Origin: an uncultured Saprospiraceae bacterium
GTDB lineage: Bacteria > Bacteroidota > Bacteroidia > Chitinophagales > Saprospiraceae
Direction: 5' to 3'
NCBI GenBank assembly: GCA_938028705.1
Contig: CALIZI010000239.1
Span: 1-40,472, forward strand
DNA: 40,472 nt
Shown here piece after piece: positions 8,517-17,359 of this stretch (positions are counted from its first letter, which is position 1; each line of letters opens with the position of its first letter). Position numbers and translations under genes: made by a program. The notes beneath the pieces were generated by a model that saw only the letters and a program-made list of their open reading frames with translations, had not been told where the DNA came from and made no database searches.

Positions 8517-10070
8517 ATGTTATCTAAAACCTACGGGAGTGCGGTATATGGAGTTGATGCCAAGACCATAACGATAGAGGTCAATGCAGGCGGTCAGTTT
8601 CAGCAAGGTAAGCCGGGATACTCACTCGTAGGGCTGCCCGACAATGCTGTGCGCGAAGGCTATCAGCGCATAGAAGCTGCCATCAAAAATAACAAATATG
8701 AATTGCCCCGTATGCGTATTGTGGCGAATATGGCACCTGCCGATATTCGCAAAGAAGGTTCGTTTTATGATTTGCCGATTTGTGTGGGTGTACTTGCCGC
8801 CACAGGACAGGTCAATGATAGCGAACTTGCCGGTTATATTATGATGGGTGAATTGTCGTTGGACGGAAGTCTGCGTCCGATAAAAGGTGCGTTGCCGATT
8901 GCGATTCAAGCCCGAAAAGAAAAGTTTAAGGGACTGATAGTTCCTAAAGAGAATGCCCGTGAAGCCGCGATCGTCAACAACCTCGATGTGTATGGAGTGG
9001 AGCGTTTGGATGAGGTTGTTGATTTTTTTAATAATACCGGCGATTTGAAACCCGTAGAAGTGGACACACGCGAAGAATTTACCTATGCTCAAAATATTTA
9101 TGAAGTGGATTTTTCGGATGTCAAAGGTCAGGAAAATATCAAACGTGCTATGGAAATATCGGCAGCGGGCGGGCATAATGTCATCCTTATCGGACCGCCC
9201 GGAGCCGGCAAAACCATGATGGCACGCCGCTTCCCGACCATACTCCCACCACTGACACTTTACGAAGCCCTCGAAACCACAAAAATACATTCGGTAGCCG
9301 GAAGATTAGCGTCCAATTCTGCGCTGATTACCACCCGTCCTTTTCGTTCACCACATCATACCATTAGCGATGTTGCCTTAGTAGGCGGCGGCTCCAATCC
9401 ACAGCCCGGAGAAATCTCACTGGCACACAACGGCGTGTTGTTTTTGGATGAATTACCGGAGTTCAAACGCACTGTATTAGAGGTCTTGCGACAGCCGATG
9501 GAGGAGCGCAAAGTGACCATTTCGAGAGCAAAAATATCGGTAGATTATCCGGCAAATTTTGTCTTGGTGGCTTCCATGAACCCCTGCCCCTGTGGGTATT
9601 TTAATCATCCTGAAAAAGACTGCGTTTGTGGTTCGGGCGTGGTCAAACGCTATTTGAGTAAAATATCAGGACCGCTATTGGACAGGATTGATTTGCATGT
9701 GGAAGTCACACCGATTTCTTATGACCAACTGGCAGAAATGCGCTCATCTGAAAAAAGTGAAGCTATCGCCGAGCGTGTCGTCGAAGCACGTAAGGTACAA
9801 CACGAGCGTTTTAAAGACCACAAAACCCTACACGCCAATGCCCAAATGCCAAGTCGTATGGTACGCGAGGTTTGTCAGATTGACCAAACGGGGCAACTTC
9901 TCCTCAAAACCGCCATGAAAAAATTACAACTTTCTGCCCGTGCCTACGACCGCATCCTCAAAGTAGCCCGCACCATTGCCGACCTGCAAAAAAGTGACGA
10001 CATTAAAATGGAACATCTTGCCGAAGCGATACAATACCGGAGTTTGGATAGGGAGAATTGGATGGGATGA
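8517..10070 (+). CDS. comM: YifB/ComM family Mg-chelatase-like AAA+ ATPase
   Basis: 517 residues, the usual length for the family. The N-terminal ChlI-like domain (about 20-140) is followed by the AAA+ core. Visible motifs are Walker A GPPGAGKT (226-233), Walker B LFLDEL (308-313), the conserved RPFRSPHHTISD stretch, and NPCPCGYF with a downstream CVCG, a Cys pattern typical of YifB. The C-terminal Mg_chelatase_C domain has the usual RAYDRILKVARTIADL. In naturally transformable bacteria ComM is a hexameric helicase that extends heteroduplex joints during DNA uptake; here only family membership is shown. The gene stands alone, and a heptamer array starts within 10 bases of its stop. Confidence 0.94.
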   Translation: MLSKTYGSAVYGVDAKTITIEVNAGGQFQQGKPGYSLVGLPDNAVREGYQRIEAAIKNNKYELPRMRIVANMAPADIRKEGSFYDLPICVGVLAATGQVNDSELAGYIMMGELSLDGSLRPIKGALPIAIQARKEKFKGLIVPKENAREAAIVNNLDVYGVERLDEVVDFFNNTGDLKPVEVDTREEFTYAQNIYEVDFSDVKGQENIKRAMEISAAGGHNVILIGPPGAGKTMMARRFPTILPPLTLYEALETTKIHSVAGRLASNSALITTRPFRSPHHTISDVALVGGGSNPQPGEISLAHNGVLFLDELPEFKRTVLEVLRQPMEERKVTISRAKISVDYPANFVLVASMNPCPCGYFNHPEKDCVCGSGVVKRYLSKISGPLLDRIDLHVEVTPISYDQLAEMRSSEKSEAIAERVVEARKVQHERFKDHKTLHANAQMPSRMVREVCQIDQTGQLLLKTAMKKLQLSARAYDRILKVARTIADLQKSDDIKMEHLAEAIQYRSLDRENWMG

Positions 10071-10077
10071 GGGTTTG

Positions 10078-10441
10078 AAATGTAAAATTTAAAATGTAAA
10101 ATAATAAATGTAAAAGTGGTCGATAGGACGCAAGAGTTGAAATGTAAAAGTGACGATAGGACGCAGGAGTTAAAATGTAAAATGTAAAATGTAAAATAAT
10201 AAATGTAAAATGTAAAAGTGGTCGATAGGACGTATTTTTATTATTTTAAAACAAATAAAATTTATAAATGATTTATTTTTAACAAAAAATACATTATAAA
10301 ATAATTACTTTATTAAAAATAACATCATATCCTATTGTTCCCTTTTACATTTTAAATTTATTATTTTACATTTTACATTTCAACTCCTGTGTCCTATCGA
10401 CCACTTTTACATTTTAAATTTTGTGTTTTACATTTTACCTT
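10078..10441. repeat. Large heptamer palindrome B2
   Basis: It fills the gap between two converging genes. The left arm (10078-10235) is built of TGTAAAA words with blocks GTCGATAGGACGCA and AGGAGTT. The core (about 10236-10325) is almost only A/T. The right arm (10330-10441) carries the same blocks mirrored and in the same order (CAACTCCTGTGTCCTATCGAC). It could fold as a long stem on either transcript and may act as a bidirectional terminator (inference). Confidence 0.75.
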
Positions 10442-10442
10442 T

Positions 10443-12470
10443 CTAAGGTATTACAATTCGTCGAATAACGCTCTCCGTACCACTACGCAATTGGAGGAGA
10501 TAAGTACCGGAAGCCAATCCGCGTAAATCGACAAGGCGTGTGTAATCACCCGCTTTTTGTTGTTCAAAACTCTGTTCGATTTCTTCTTTACCTTGTGAAT
10601 TATAAATATTCAGATTGACATCCCCCACCTCTTCGAGCGCATAATGGATACGCAATAAATTTGATTCCGGATTGAGTTCGAGTTCATAATAATCCTCCCA
10701 CGGGGTCAGTTGAACAGCACGTACCATAGAATAGCGTGTCTCGGTATTCGTAGAGCCGTACTTGATACGATAATAGACCTTCGGGGAGTTCAAAAACAAA
10801 GCTCCGTCGTCCACAAAAGAATAACTTTTGGGCTCTTTGGAAGGTTCTGCGCTCGTTCTTATATCAATTTCTTTAAAGTATATATTATTGGTGGAGCGTT
10901 GGAGTTCAAAAAACATTTGTTCGGTTTCGTTTTTGGCATCCATCATAAAATAGACCACATCCTCCTCCACTCTCGTATTAAAACTTTCAAGTTGGTTAAT
11001 AAAAACCGGCTTGGGCGGTGGTGGTGGCGGAGTCACTTCTTTTTCTTTCGGAGGAATATAAACAGGAAGTGGTTTTGAAACAATTGCTTCCTTAGTTTCC
11101 TGACTATTTGACGGCGGCACTTCCACCTCTTTTTTGGGCGATTTCTCTCTCACCGGAATCGGCTTAGAAATAGGAGGCGAAACACGTACAGGTTCAGGTG
11201 GAACCGGATTTACAGAGGCAACGGCATCATAATTTTCGATACGAACGACATCGCCATTGCTCGGATTCCAGATGTCAAGATTGGCAGGTGGCGTAAATAC
11301 ATCATACGGACTGACCACACCAACCTCATCTGCATTATCGGTTTTGACAGTACGTGCTTCTACGCTATATTGGTCCACAAATATCCATTTGAATTGATTG
11401 AAGCTACCACTATTTCGCGTCCATGCTTTATCATCATTATTTGCCCGAATGGGTGCGCCCCAACAACCTTCACCTATATATACTGTACCGCGTTCATCAT
11501 CCCGAATAAAGCCCGCATCGCTGCCCGGCTCCAAAGAAGGGCTAATGGGCCAAGTCGTTTTTACAGTATGGGCATCACATTCTACGACCATATCCACACC
11601 ATGTTTATAGAACAGCGTAGCCCACGAAACACGTTGTTTTTCTTTATCGCGTTTGCTCTTGGTATGCGGACGAATGGGGTGATGATAATGTGCAAATTTC
11701 CAGATATTTTCGGGATTGGCTTCAAGGTCGCCTTCGAGCCATGCGGCTTGGTCGCCTCCGGCAGCTATCATCGAATTGAGGGTGTAAATCCGCAACAGAT
11801 TGCCTCCAATATTGAACGCATAATAGACATGGCGATTGGGTGCATCAAAAAGTTTGACGAGGGTTTCGTTGGAATATTCATGGTTGCCACGCGCCGCGAT
11901 AATGGGCGTAATGCGTCCGTCCTCAGAAATGGTCAACTGCCAGTCATCGAACCACTGGGGCCACTGTATGGAATTGTCGCTAGCTGTCATATCGCCTGCA
12001 AACATAACGCAATGCGGGCGTAATTTGGATACCAAGAGGTTAGCCTTCTGGCGCGACTTGCGATAATTTCGCGAGTCACCTCCGGCAATAATGGAAATAC
12101 GCTCGTAGGGATTGTCGGGAGCAGTGGTGAAAAAATATCGTTCACTGACTCCCTCACTATCTTTGATGACAAAATAATAGGTCGTTCCGGGCATCAGGCT
12201 GGTCAGGCGTGCAAAATGATTGTCCATACCTTTAGACAAAATGCTATGGCTGTAATTTTGGGCATAAGTATAAGCCTCCCAATTGTTTCCGTAATCTTCC
12301 GTATCGTAATACACCACAGGATTGGTGCCGGAAACCTGCCCCCAACCAATCGTCATCATCGTGCTAGGGTCAGCGTTCCAAATACACCGATATTTATCTG
12401 TTTTTGCCGTTATATTTTTTGTACAAAAAACAAGCAAAACAAATAAAAATAAGTTTGATAAATATTTCAT
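10443..12470 (-). CDS. Secreted metallophosphoesterase with T9SS-type tail
   Basis: 675 residues with an N-terminal signal peptide (MKYLSNLFLFVLLVFCTKNITA). Residues about 25-118 form a fibronectin/purple-acid-phosphatase N-terminal domain. The calcineurin-like catalytic domain shows GGDSR (130-134), GD (159-160), GNHE (195-198), HYHHPIRPH and a divergent final metal motif ECDAHT. A Pro-rich linker (about 420-500) leads to a beta domain. The C-terminus (NLNIYNSQGKE, then DLRGLASGTYLLQL..RIVIP) is a typical type IX sorting domain. It probably dephosphorylates esters outside the cell or at its surface; substrate unknown. It converges on comM and has its own promoter region upstream. Confidence 0.9.
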   Translation of the reverse strand: MKYLSNLFLFVLLVFCTKNITAKTDKYRCIWNADPSTMMTIGWGQVSGTNPVVYYDTEDYGNNWEAYTYAQNYSHSILSKGMDNHFARLTSLMPGTTYYFVIKDSEGVSERYFFTTAPDNPYERISIIAGGDSRNYRKSRQKANLLVSKLRPHCVMFAGDMTASDNSIQWPQWFDDWQLTISEDGRITPIIAARGNHEYSNETLVKLFDAPNRHVYYAFNIGGNLLRIYTLNSMIAAGGDQAAWLEGDLEANPENIWKFAHYHHPIRPHTKSKRDKEKQRVSWATLFYKHGVDMVVECDAHTVKTTWPISPSLEPGSDAGFIRDDERGTVYIGEGCWGAPIRANNDDKAWTRNSGSFNQFKWIFVDQYSVEARTVKTDNADEVGVVSPYDVFTPPANLDIWNPSNGDVVRIENYDAVASVNPVPPEPVRVSPPISKPIPVREKSPKKEVEVPPSNSQETKEAIVSKPLPVYIPPKEKEVTPPPPPPKPVFINQLESFNTRVEEDVVYFMMDAKNETEQMFFELQRSTNNIYFKEIDIRTSAEPSKEPKSYSFVDDGALFLNSPKVYYRIKYGSTNTETRYSMVRAVQLTPWEDYYELELNPESNLLRIHYALEEVGDVNLNIYNSQGKEEIEQSFEQQKAGDYTRLVDLRGLASGTYLLQLRSGTESVIRRIVIP

Positions 12471-12631
12471 ATTAAGTACAGTGACTGAATTAGTGAATGA
12501 ATAAATCGCCGTTTATCCCACTTAATTCAAAAAGTATTGTCGGGGCATTTCTTTAACCACTCATTTTGTCCAAAATTCAGCTATTATCCGCAATTAGTAT
12601 AACGGCACAAGCATTGAATCACAAAACTTTA

Positions 12632-12704
12632 CAAAGTTACGTACTTTTATAATAATGACAGGTATATATTGGGAATAGTTAATCGGGTAATCAGGGTATT
12701 TTTG
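12632..12704. promoter_or_regulatory. Divergent promoter region with two TAnnTTTG boxes
   Basis: The 309-base gap between the diverging genes holds, on the minus strand, TAACTTTG (12632-12639), 160 bases from the phosphoesterase start. On the plus strand it holds TATTTTTG (12697-12704), 75 bases from the lipoprotein ATG. Words GTTAATC GGGTAAT CAGGGTA (12678-12698) show period 7. No gene is seen in the gap. Confidence 0.3.
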
Positions 12705-12779
12705 TCCGACTATTTATTTTCGTAAAAAATACTTATTTTCGGGGCTTATTTTATACTTAAATTGAATTACCACACTATC

Positions 12780-13004
12780 ATGCAAATTTTATTAAAAACA
12801 ATTACAGCTTTTATCATATTGATAATGATGCTTTTAGCTTCCTGTACTTCAGATCTATGCTACGAATGTTTGGGTTTTGACGGCGGAACAAGCGTAGGAG
12901 AACAAGACACGCTTATCTGTGCCGACCAATTTGATTCACGCGCTGCCTTCGACGACCAAGTGGAAATCTATGAGGCACTCGGCGGTATTTGTAATGAACA
13001 ATGA
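12780..13004 (+). CDS. Small lipoprotein of unknown function
   Basis: 74 residues from the ATG at 12780; a TTG at 12762 would add six residues. Hydrophobic residues 8-19 precede the lipobox LASC with Cys22 as the predicted lipidation site. The short mature part has four further Cys (LCYECLGF, ICADQF, GGICNEQ), suggesting two disulfides in the periplasm or on the surface. I do not recognise the family. It is followed within 12 bases by heptamer palindrome B3. Confidence 0.65.
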   Translation: MQILLKTITAFIILIMMLLASCTSDLCYECLGFDGGTSVGEQDTLICADQFDSRAAFDDQVEIYEALGGICNEQ

Positions 13005-13014
13005 AGCGTTTAGA

Positions 13015-13482
13015 AATGTAAAATGTAAAACACAAAATGTAAAATATAAAAGTGTCGATAGGACACAAATAAATGTAAAATGATAAATTCAAAATGTAAA
13101 ATGTAAAAGTGTCGATAGAACATGAATAAATGTAAAATGTAAAACTCAAAATGTAAAAGTGTCGATAGGGTATGAAGTTATTTTTTGTTTTTTTCATTAT
13201 TTTAATAATTAATTTTATTCATAATAAACTAACTATTAACACTATAAATGTTATAAAATAATTTTAATTAATAAAAAACATTCTCATTATGTATTTTTGA
13301 AATATAAAAAATATATTCTATCGACACTTTTACATTTTGAATTTATTATTTTACATTTTACATTTATTCATATTCTATCGATACTTTTACATTTTGAATT
13401 TATTATTTTACATTTTACATTTATTCATGTTCTATCGACACTTTTACATTTTACATTTTGTGTTTTACATTTTACATTTCAA
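13015..13482. repeat. Large heptamer palindrome B3
   Basis: The left arm (13015-13175) is AAATGTA words with three GTGTCGATAG blocks. The core (about 13178-13315) is almost pure A/T. The right arm (13318-13482) mirrors the left with three CTATCGA blocks and TTTACATTT words. It lies between converging genes. Frames reading FTFYILNLSFYI and similar are translations of the repeat. Confidence 0.75.
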
Positions 13483-13493
13483 TAATCTCCCCT

Positions 13494-14606
13494 TCAGATT
13501 TCAATTTCATACACATTATAGGTTTTGTAAATTTCTCCTTTGATGAGTTCCATGCCACGCCGCATCATGTCATTGTCTTCGAGTATCCAACTGGCTTCGC
13601 CGTATTCTACACCGAGGGCTTGGGCAGCCCTGACCGTCTCGTAATACAGAACGGCATCAAGTCCTTTACCTCTGTATTTGGGCAAAATTCCGAGTAGCAT
13701 GACACGCGCCCAAGTGATGTGTTTTTTCTGTGTAAACATCTTAATAAAATTGAAGGGCAAGAGCCGTCCGTTCATTTGTTTGAAGATGTAGTTGTAATCC
13801 AAAAGTGAAACGGCTGTGCCAATAGGCTTACCGTCAATTTCGGCGAAAAAGATAAGGGAAGGTTCGGCTATGGGTTTGAATGCTTTTACGTATTCATCAA
13901 TTTCCTTATTGGTCATGGGTACGAAACCGTAATTTTTTTCCCATGCTTTGTTGTAAATATCCCGCAGGATTTCGATTTCACTTTTGAGGTTTTTCATATT
14001 TAAGGTTCTGATTTTCACGCCTGTACGCTCGCGTACAATTCTGTTGCCGCGCACCATTTTGGGGTCTTCCATCACGCGATTGGCATCTATTTTATAAGCA
14101 AATAAACCTTGTGATTTTTTGAATCCATAGTTTTCCATTAAAGCTTGGTAATAGGTGGGATTGTAGGTCATCCCCAATCGTGGCGACGTATCATAACCGT
14201 CCACCAGCAAGCCATAATCGTGATTGCTTGACGGACTTGCCGGTCCGTGCATGATGTCGCGTCCGCATTCTTGCAACCATTGTTTGGCAGTATCGAATAA
14301 CAGATTCGCTACGTTTTGGTCGTCAATACATTCAAAAAAACCAAAAAAACCGGTCTTATCCTCGTGTTCTTTATTGTACAAATCATTCTGAATGGCAGCA
14401 ATACGTCCGACCACCTCGCCTCCACGCATAGCCAAGAATAATTGCATGGTACCAAACTCAAAAAAGGAATGTTTAGGACTTAATTTTTCCTTGACATCCA
14501 TCAAAAGTGGCGGCACCCACATCGGGTCATTTTTGTATATGCGCCAAGGAAAATGAATGAATTGCTTTTTTTGCTTTGAATTTTCAACCGACTGTATCTG
14601 TATCAT
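13494..14606 (-). CDS. GNAT-superfamily-like acetyltransferase (YghO-like)
   Basis: About 370 residues from the ATG at 14606 (MIQIQSVENSKQ). A longer frame opens at 14654 but lies in octamer repeat DNA. Recognisable are FPWRIYKNDPMWVPPL near the N-terminus, HGPASPSSNHDYGLLVDGYD in the middle and the acetyl-CoA-type segment VMLLGILPKYRGKGLDAVLYYETVRAAQALG near the C-terminus. This matches the uncharacterised bacterial YghO type, built of two GNAT-like halves. Substrate unknown; presumably cytoplasmic. The gene upstream (-) ends 91 bases away, with repeat DNA between them. Confidence 0.8.
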   Translation of the reverse strand: MIQIQSVENSKQKKQFIHFPWRIYKNDPMWVPPLLMDVKEKLSPKHSFFEFGTMQLFLAMRGGEVVGRIAAIQNDLYNKEHEDKTGFFGFFECIDDQNVANLLFDTAKQWLQECGRDIMHGPASPSSNHDYGLLVDGYDTSPRLGMTYNPTYYQALMENYGFKKSQGLFAYKIDANRVMEDPKMVRGNRIVRERTGVKIRTLNMKNLKSEIEILRDIYNKAWEKNYGFVPMTNKEIDEYVKAFKPIAEPSLIFFAEIDGKPIGTAVSLLDYNYIFKQMNGRLLPFNFIKMFTQKKHITWARVMLLGILPKYRGKGLDAVLYYETVRAAQALGVEYGEASWILEDNDMMRRGMELIKGEIYKTYNVYEIEI

Positions 14607-14639
14607 AGTGTTTGATTTGTGTCGGGTAAAATTACGATT

Positions 14640-14696
14640 TTTTTTAAACAACATTATCGCATTTCAGCATTATCACATTACAACATTATCACACAT
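14640..14696. repeat. Octamer array upstream of GNAT gene
   Basis: Eight-base words in phase: TTATCGCA, TTTCAGCA, TTATCACA, TTACAACA, TTATCACA. Only one arm is present. It fills the space between the GNAT-like gene start and the stop of the gene upstream. Confidence 0.6.
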
Positions 14697-15608
14697 TTAA
14701 TCATTGACACCAATATCCCAAAACCAGCGGAAAGGTCTGATACGTTGCCCTTCTTTGAAGAGGTATTGTTCGTTGTTTTCATCCAACATCGGTACATGTG
14801 GGTTTTCTGCCAGTATCCATTTTAAGGAAATGGAAGCCATATCGTGTATGATTTTATTTTGAGAAATATGTCGTACACGTTCCGAATCAACACCAAAACT
14901 GGCTTGTGCAGTTTGGTAAAAAGGCAGGCTCTGCTGTACTTGAAAGGCTAATATACCATGCGAATGGTCGCAATATTTACATTCTGATAAATCGTAATAT
15001 CCAAAGCGGGAAGGATATAAAGAATCCCTTACGGGCGGACGGATTTCAAACTCGGGATCGCCTGTCCACAAAAAATTTCTGACCGCAAAAAGTGTATTTT
15101 TATAACGATATTCAAATACAATTCTACTCGTCCTGAATTTATCCTCACCTGCCCAAGCAAAGATGTCATTTTCACCAATCAATCGCCAATTTTTGACTCC
15201 GATAGATATAATCCCCGTTGTTTGTGAGGTCTCCACATTGTCAATATATACTTTGTACGCATAGCCCAAACTATAAGGTCTTTTCGTCTGATTTTGAAAG
15301 GCTTGTATGAAAGGATTTTCTCGCAGTATGTCCTTCCTGCCCCATACCCCCAGTAGCCCCGCAGCTACCTGACCTTCCCAACGCGGCGCATCCGGTCCCC
15401 AACTGTTCCAAGCATAATATCCAGCCATTTCGATGTTCATTTGTGCAAAATCGCGGTATGCAAACAGGCTTCCTTTAAAACCGATTCGCTGAACTTTACT
15501 CCCCCAATTGACCGATAAACCGACCGTCCACCCGAAGTCTGTTTGGGCATTCAAGACCAAATACGTGTGGCAATACAAAACGAGTAATAGTATTTTTTTT
15601 ATAATCAT
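14697..15608 (-). CDS. Secreted beta-rich protein, polymorphic toxin type 23-like
   Basis: 303 residues with a signal peptide (MIIKKILLLVLYCHTYLVLNA). The body has alternating hydrophobic/polar strands and aromatic residues, as in outer-membrane barrels. The order GENDIFAW..DKFRTS, then NFLWTGDPE, then FGVDSERVRHISQNKIIHD resembles from memory the Bacteroidota domain named bacterial toxin 23 (ND..DRYRT, TGDP, NSE.VR...QN..H). Here the domain is nearly the whole protein. There is no long N-terminal repeat region, no T9SS tail and no adjacent immunity-like gene, so a toxin role is doubtful. An envelope protein of unknown role is the safer reading. Confidence 0.6.
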   Translation of the reverse strand: MIIKKILLLVLYCHTYLVLNAQTDFGWTVGLSVNWGSKVQRIGFKGSLFAYRDFAQMNIEMAGYYAWNSWGPDAPRWEGQVAAGLLGVWGRKDILRENPFIQAFQNQTKRPYSLGYAYKVYIDNVETSQTTGIISIGVKNWRLIGENDIFAWAGEDKFRTSRIVFEYRYKNTLFAVRNFLWTGDPEFEIRPPVRDSLYPSRFGYYDLSECKYCDHSHGILAFQVQQSLPFYQTAQASFGVDSERVRHISQNKIIHDMASISLKWILAENPHVPMLDENNEQYLFKEGQRIRPFRWFWDIGVND

Positions 15609-15614
15609 TTAATT

Positions 15615-15884
15615 TTGACAAGTTTATCCAAACGACAAAAGTAGTTGACACTTTTGGATTTGAGTTAAAAGTTAAAATAAAATTTAAATACTCCGTTTGC
15701 TAAACTTCAAAAAGTTTGGTCTCCGATAGCTATCGGAGAAGTAAGGTGCTGATTTTTAGCTAATTATAAATTTTAGTACCCTATCCACGTTTAGCAAACT
15801 TGAAAAGTTTACCAAACGGCTTACTTATATTTTGTGTAAAATTAATATCGTATAATGTGTCAACCAACCAGATAAACTTGTCAA
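15615..15884. repeat. Nested inverted repeat with TTGACAAGTTTATC ends
   Basis: The outer arms are TTGACAAGTTTATC (15615-15628) and GATAAACTTGTCAA (15871-15884), perfect. The next arms are GTTGACAC (15644-15651) and GTGTCAAC (15857-15864). Inside are CCGTTTGCTAAACTT-type words facing GTTTACCAAACGG, and an 18-bp perfect palindrome CTCCGATAGCTATCGGAG (15721-15738). No gene is present in 15609-16073. Confidence 0.65.
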
Positions 15885-15930
15885 TTTTTAAGTCAATAGT
15901 CGTACCTCCCAAATTTTTAAATTCAAAATA

Positions 15931-15995
15931 AAATGTAACGCCGTCAGTCTGACGGCAAACCGCCGGGCTACCGTCAAGCTGACGGTGTTACATTT
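15931..15995. repeat. GC-rich hairpin
   Basis: The arms are AAATGTAACGCCGTCAG (15931-15947) and CTGACGGTGTTACATTT (15979-15995), with one mismatch. Each arm contains its own small CCGTCAG-CTGACGG fold. It lies 79 bases beyond the stop of the NagX-like gene on the minus strand and could be a transcript-end structure, though without a U-tract. Confidence 0.6.
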
Positions 15996-16073
15996 CGCCC
16001 AATTTTTGGGCTACATATTCAACTTGGGCTAGATTCGTTTTGTGCTACAAATAATCAGAACGACTTTTAATTC

Positions 16074-17174
16074 CTACACTTTCACAATAATATTCCTGCG
16101 GTGCAACAGATAAGCAAACAGCCAAATAAACATCGTAAAACACAGGGCAAAAGCAAAACTCGCTAATTTGGGTGAGAAAATTTGCTGAAAAACATCCGAA
16201 TATAACCAAGCATATAAATTGGTATCGCCCCATTTGATAACTTGTAAAAACAGCTTCACAAAAACCATAGACAGGATATAACTGAATAAAGGATTTTTGC
16301 CGAATACTCGAAAAATCGAAGCCCATTTGACCATTTTCCGTTTGTCCACAAGCTCTATCAGGCAGAGCAATAAGAGGCTGACAATCGCTGTCGTGTAAAG
16401 TACATAAGAGCCTGTCCAAAGAGCTTTGTTGATGGGCAGTACGACATTCCATAATTTAGCGATGACAAATAATCCTATACATAAATACAAAATATGTAAA
16501 ATTCTTGTATTGATATTTGCCTGCTGTTCAAACAAGTATTTACCTATCAAAAATCCAATGATGACCTGACTGATACCTGTAAGCGTTCCCAACAAACCCT
16601 CCGGGTCAAAGGGGATTCCAAAACCACCATATACATGTGTCTTTCCGACAAGCAAGATGTCAAGGTGACGACCAATATTATTTTCCAATGAATACGGATC
16701 GCTCCCACCAAAAAAATACAAAATGCCCCAATGCAAAAGCAAGAGCAGTACAGCCGCGACAATCAGTCCATTTCTTTTTTTGAGCAACACAATAAGCATC
16801 CCCGCCCCAAAAAACGACAATGCAATGCGTTGTAAAACACCAAAAATTCTCAATTTGGAAAGCGGCGTGAGATAAAACGGAAACCAATTCAGCAGCACTC
16901 CGATTAGGAATATCAGCCCTGCCCGTATCGTAATTTTCTTGATTAATTTGCCGGAATCCAGCGTATCCAAATGTCGAAATGATTGCGACATGGATAGCCC
17001 CACTACGAATAAAAAGGAAGGAAAAACCAAATCTGTCAGCGTACAGCCGTGCCATTTGGCGTGCAAGAAAGGCGCATATACATGCGACCAAGACCCCGGC
17101 GTATTGACAATAATCATCAGAAAAATGGTGATTCCTCTGAGTACATCAATGGAGACGATTCGTTGTTGATTCAT
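16074..17174 (-). CDS. NagX/HGSNAT-like membrane acyltransferase
   Basis: 366 residues with about ten predicted membrane helices. The N-terminus RIVSIDVLRGITIFLMIIVN and the following LHAKWHGCTLTDLVFPSFLFVVGLSM are the hallmark of the heparan-alpha-glucosaminide N-acetyltransferase / COG4299 family. It includes the His in HAKWHG thought to take part in transmembrane acetyl transfer. Bacterial members are linked to amino-sugar use or cell-wall recycling. No sugar-catabolic gene is adjacent, so the substrate is open. The ATG is clear. A terminator of the upstream minus-strand gene lies just before it, so this gene needs its own promoter. Confidence 0.85.
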   Translation of the reverse strand: MNQQRIVSIDVLRGITIFLMIIVNTPGSWSHVYAPFLHAKWHGCTLTDLVFPSFLFVVGLSMSQSFRHLDTLDSGKLIKKITIRAGLIFLIGVLLNWFPFYLTPLSKLRIFGVLQRIALSFFGAGMLIVLLKKRNGLIVAAVLLLLLHWGILYFFGGSDPYSLENNIGRHLDILLVGKTHVYGGFGIPFDPEGLLGTLTGISQVIIGFLIGKYLFEQQANINTRILHILYLCIGLFVIAKLWNVVLPINKALWTGSYVLYTTAIVSLLLLCLIELVDKRKMVKWASIFRVFGKNPLFSYILSMVFVKLFLQVIKWGDTNLYAWLYSDVFQQIFSPKLASFAFALCFTMFIWLFAYLLHRRNIIVKV

Positions 17175-17220
17175 AGTGAAGTGGTGATTGGTGAGGAAAC
17201 AAAAATAAACAGGCGTACTA

Positions 17221-17258
17221 CAAAAACAGCCCGAATCTGCTTGGCAGAGACGGGCTGT
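17221..17258 (-). terminator. Rho-independent terminator of the 17360 gene
   Basis: Read on the minus strand, ACAGCCCG (17258-17251) pairs with CGGGCTGT (17233-17226). An inner CTGC/GCAG pair adds to the stem, and a run of T (17226-17222) follows. It lies about 100 bases after the stop codon at 17360 and before the NagX-like gene. Confidence 0.75.
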
Positions 17259-17279
17259 GTATTTTTAGTGAATTGTTCC

Positions 17280-17352
17280 GTAATGAATGCGATAATGCTG
17301 AAATGCGATAATGGTAGAATGTCATAAATTATCGCATTATCGCATTATTCAT
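17280..17352. repeat. Octamer palindrome
   Basis: Left words ATGCGATA, ATGCTGAA, ATGCGATA, ATGGTAGA face right words TTATCGCA, TTATCGCA, TTATTCAT. This is the same octamer family as at 121-222 and 14640-14696. It lies 8 bases after the stop of the small secreted protein gene. Confidence 0.7.
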
Positions 17353-17359
17353 TCAAAAT

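Noticed and set aside
12913-13197. Minus-strand frame rich in Phe-Tyr-Ile
   Set aside because: Low-complexity translation of the TTTACATTT heptamer array; mirrored frames occur on the plus strand at 13297-13543.
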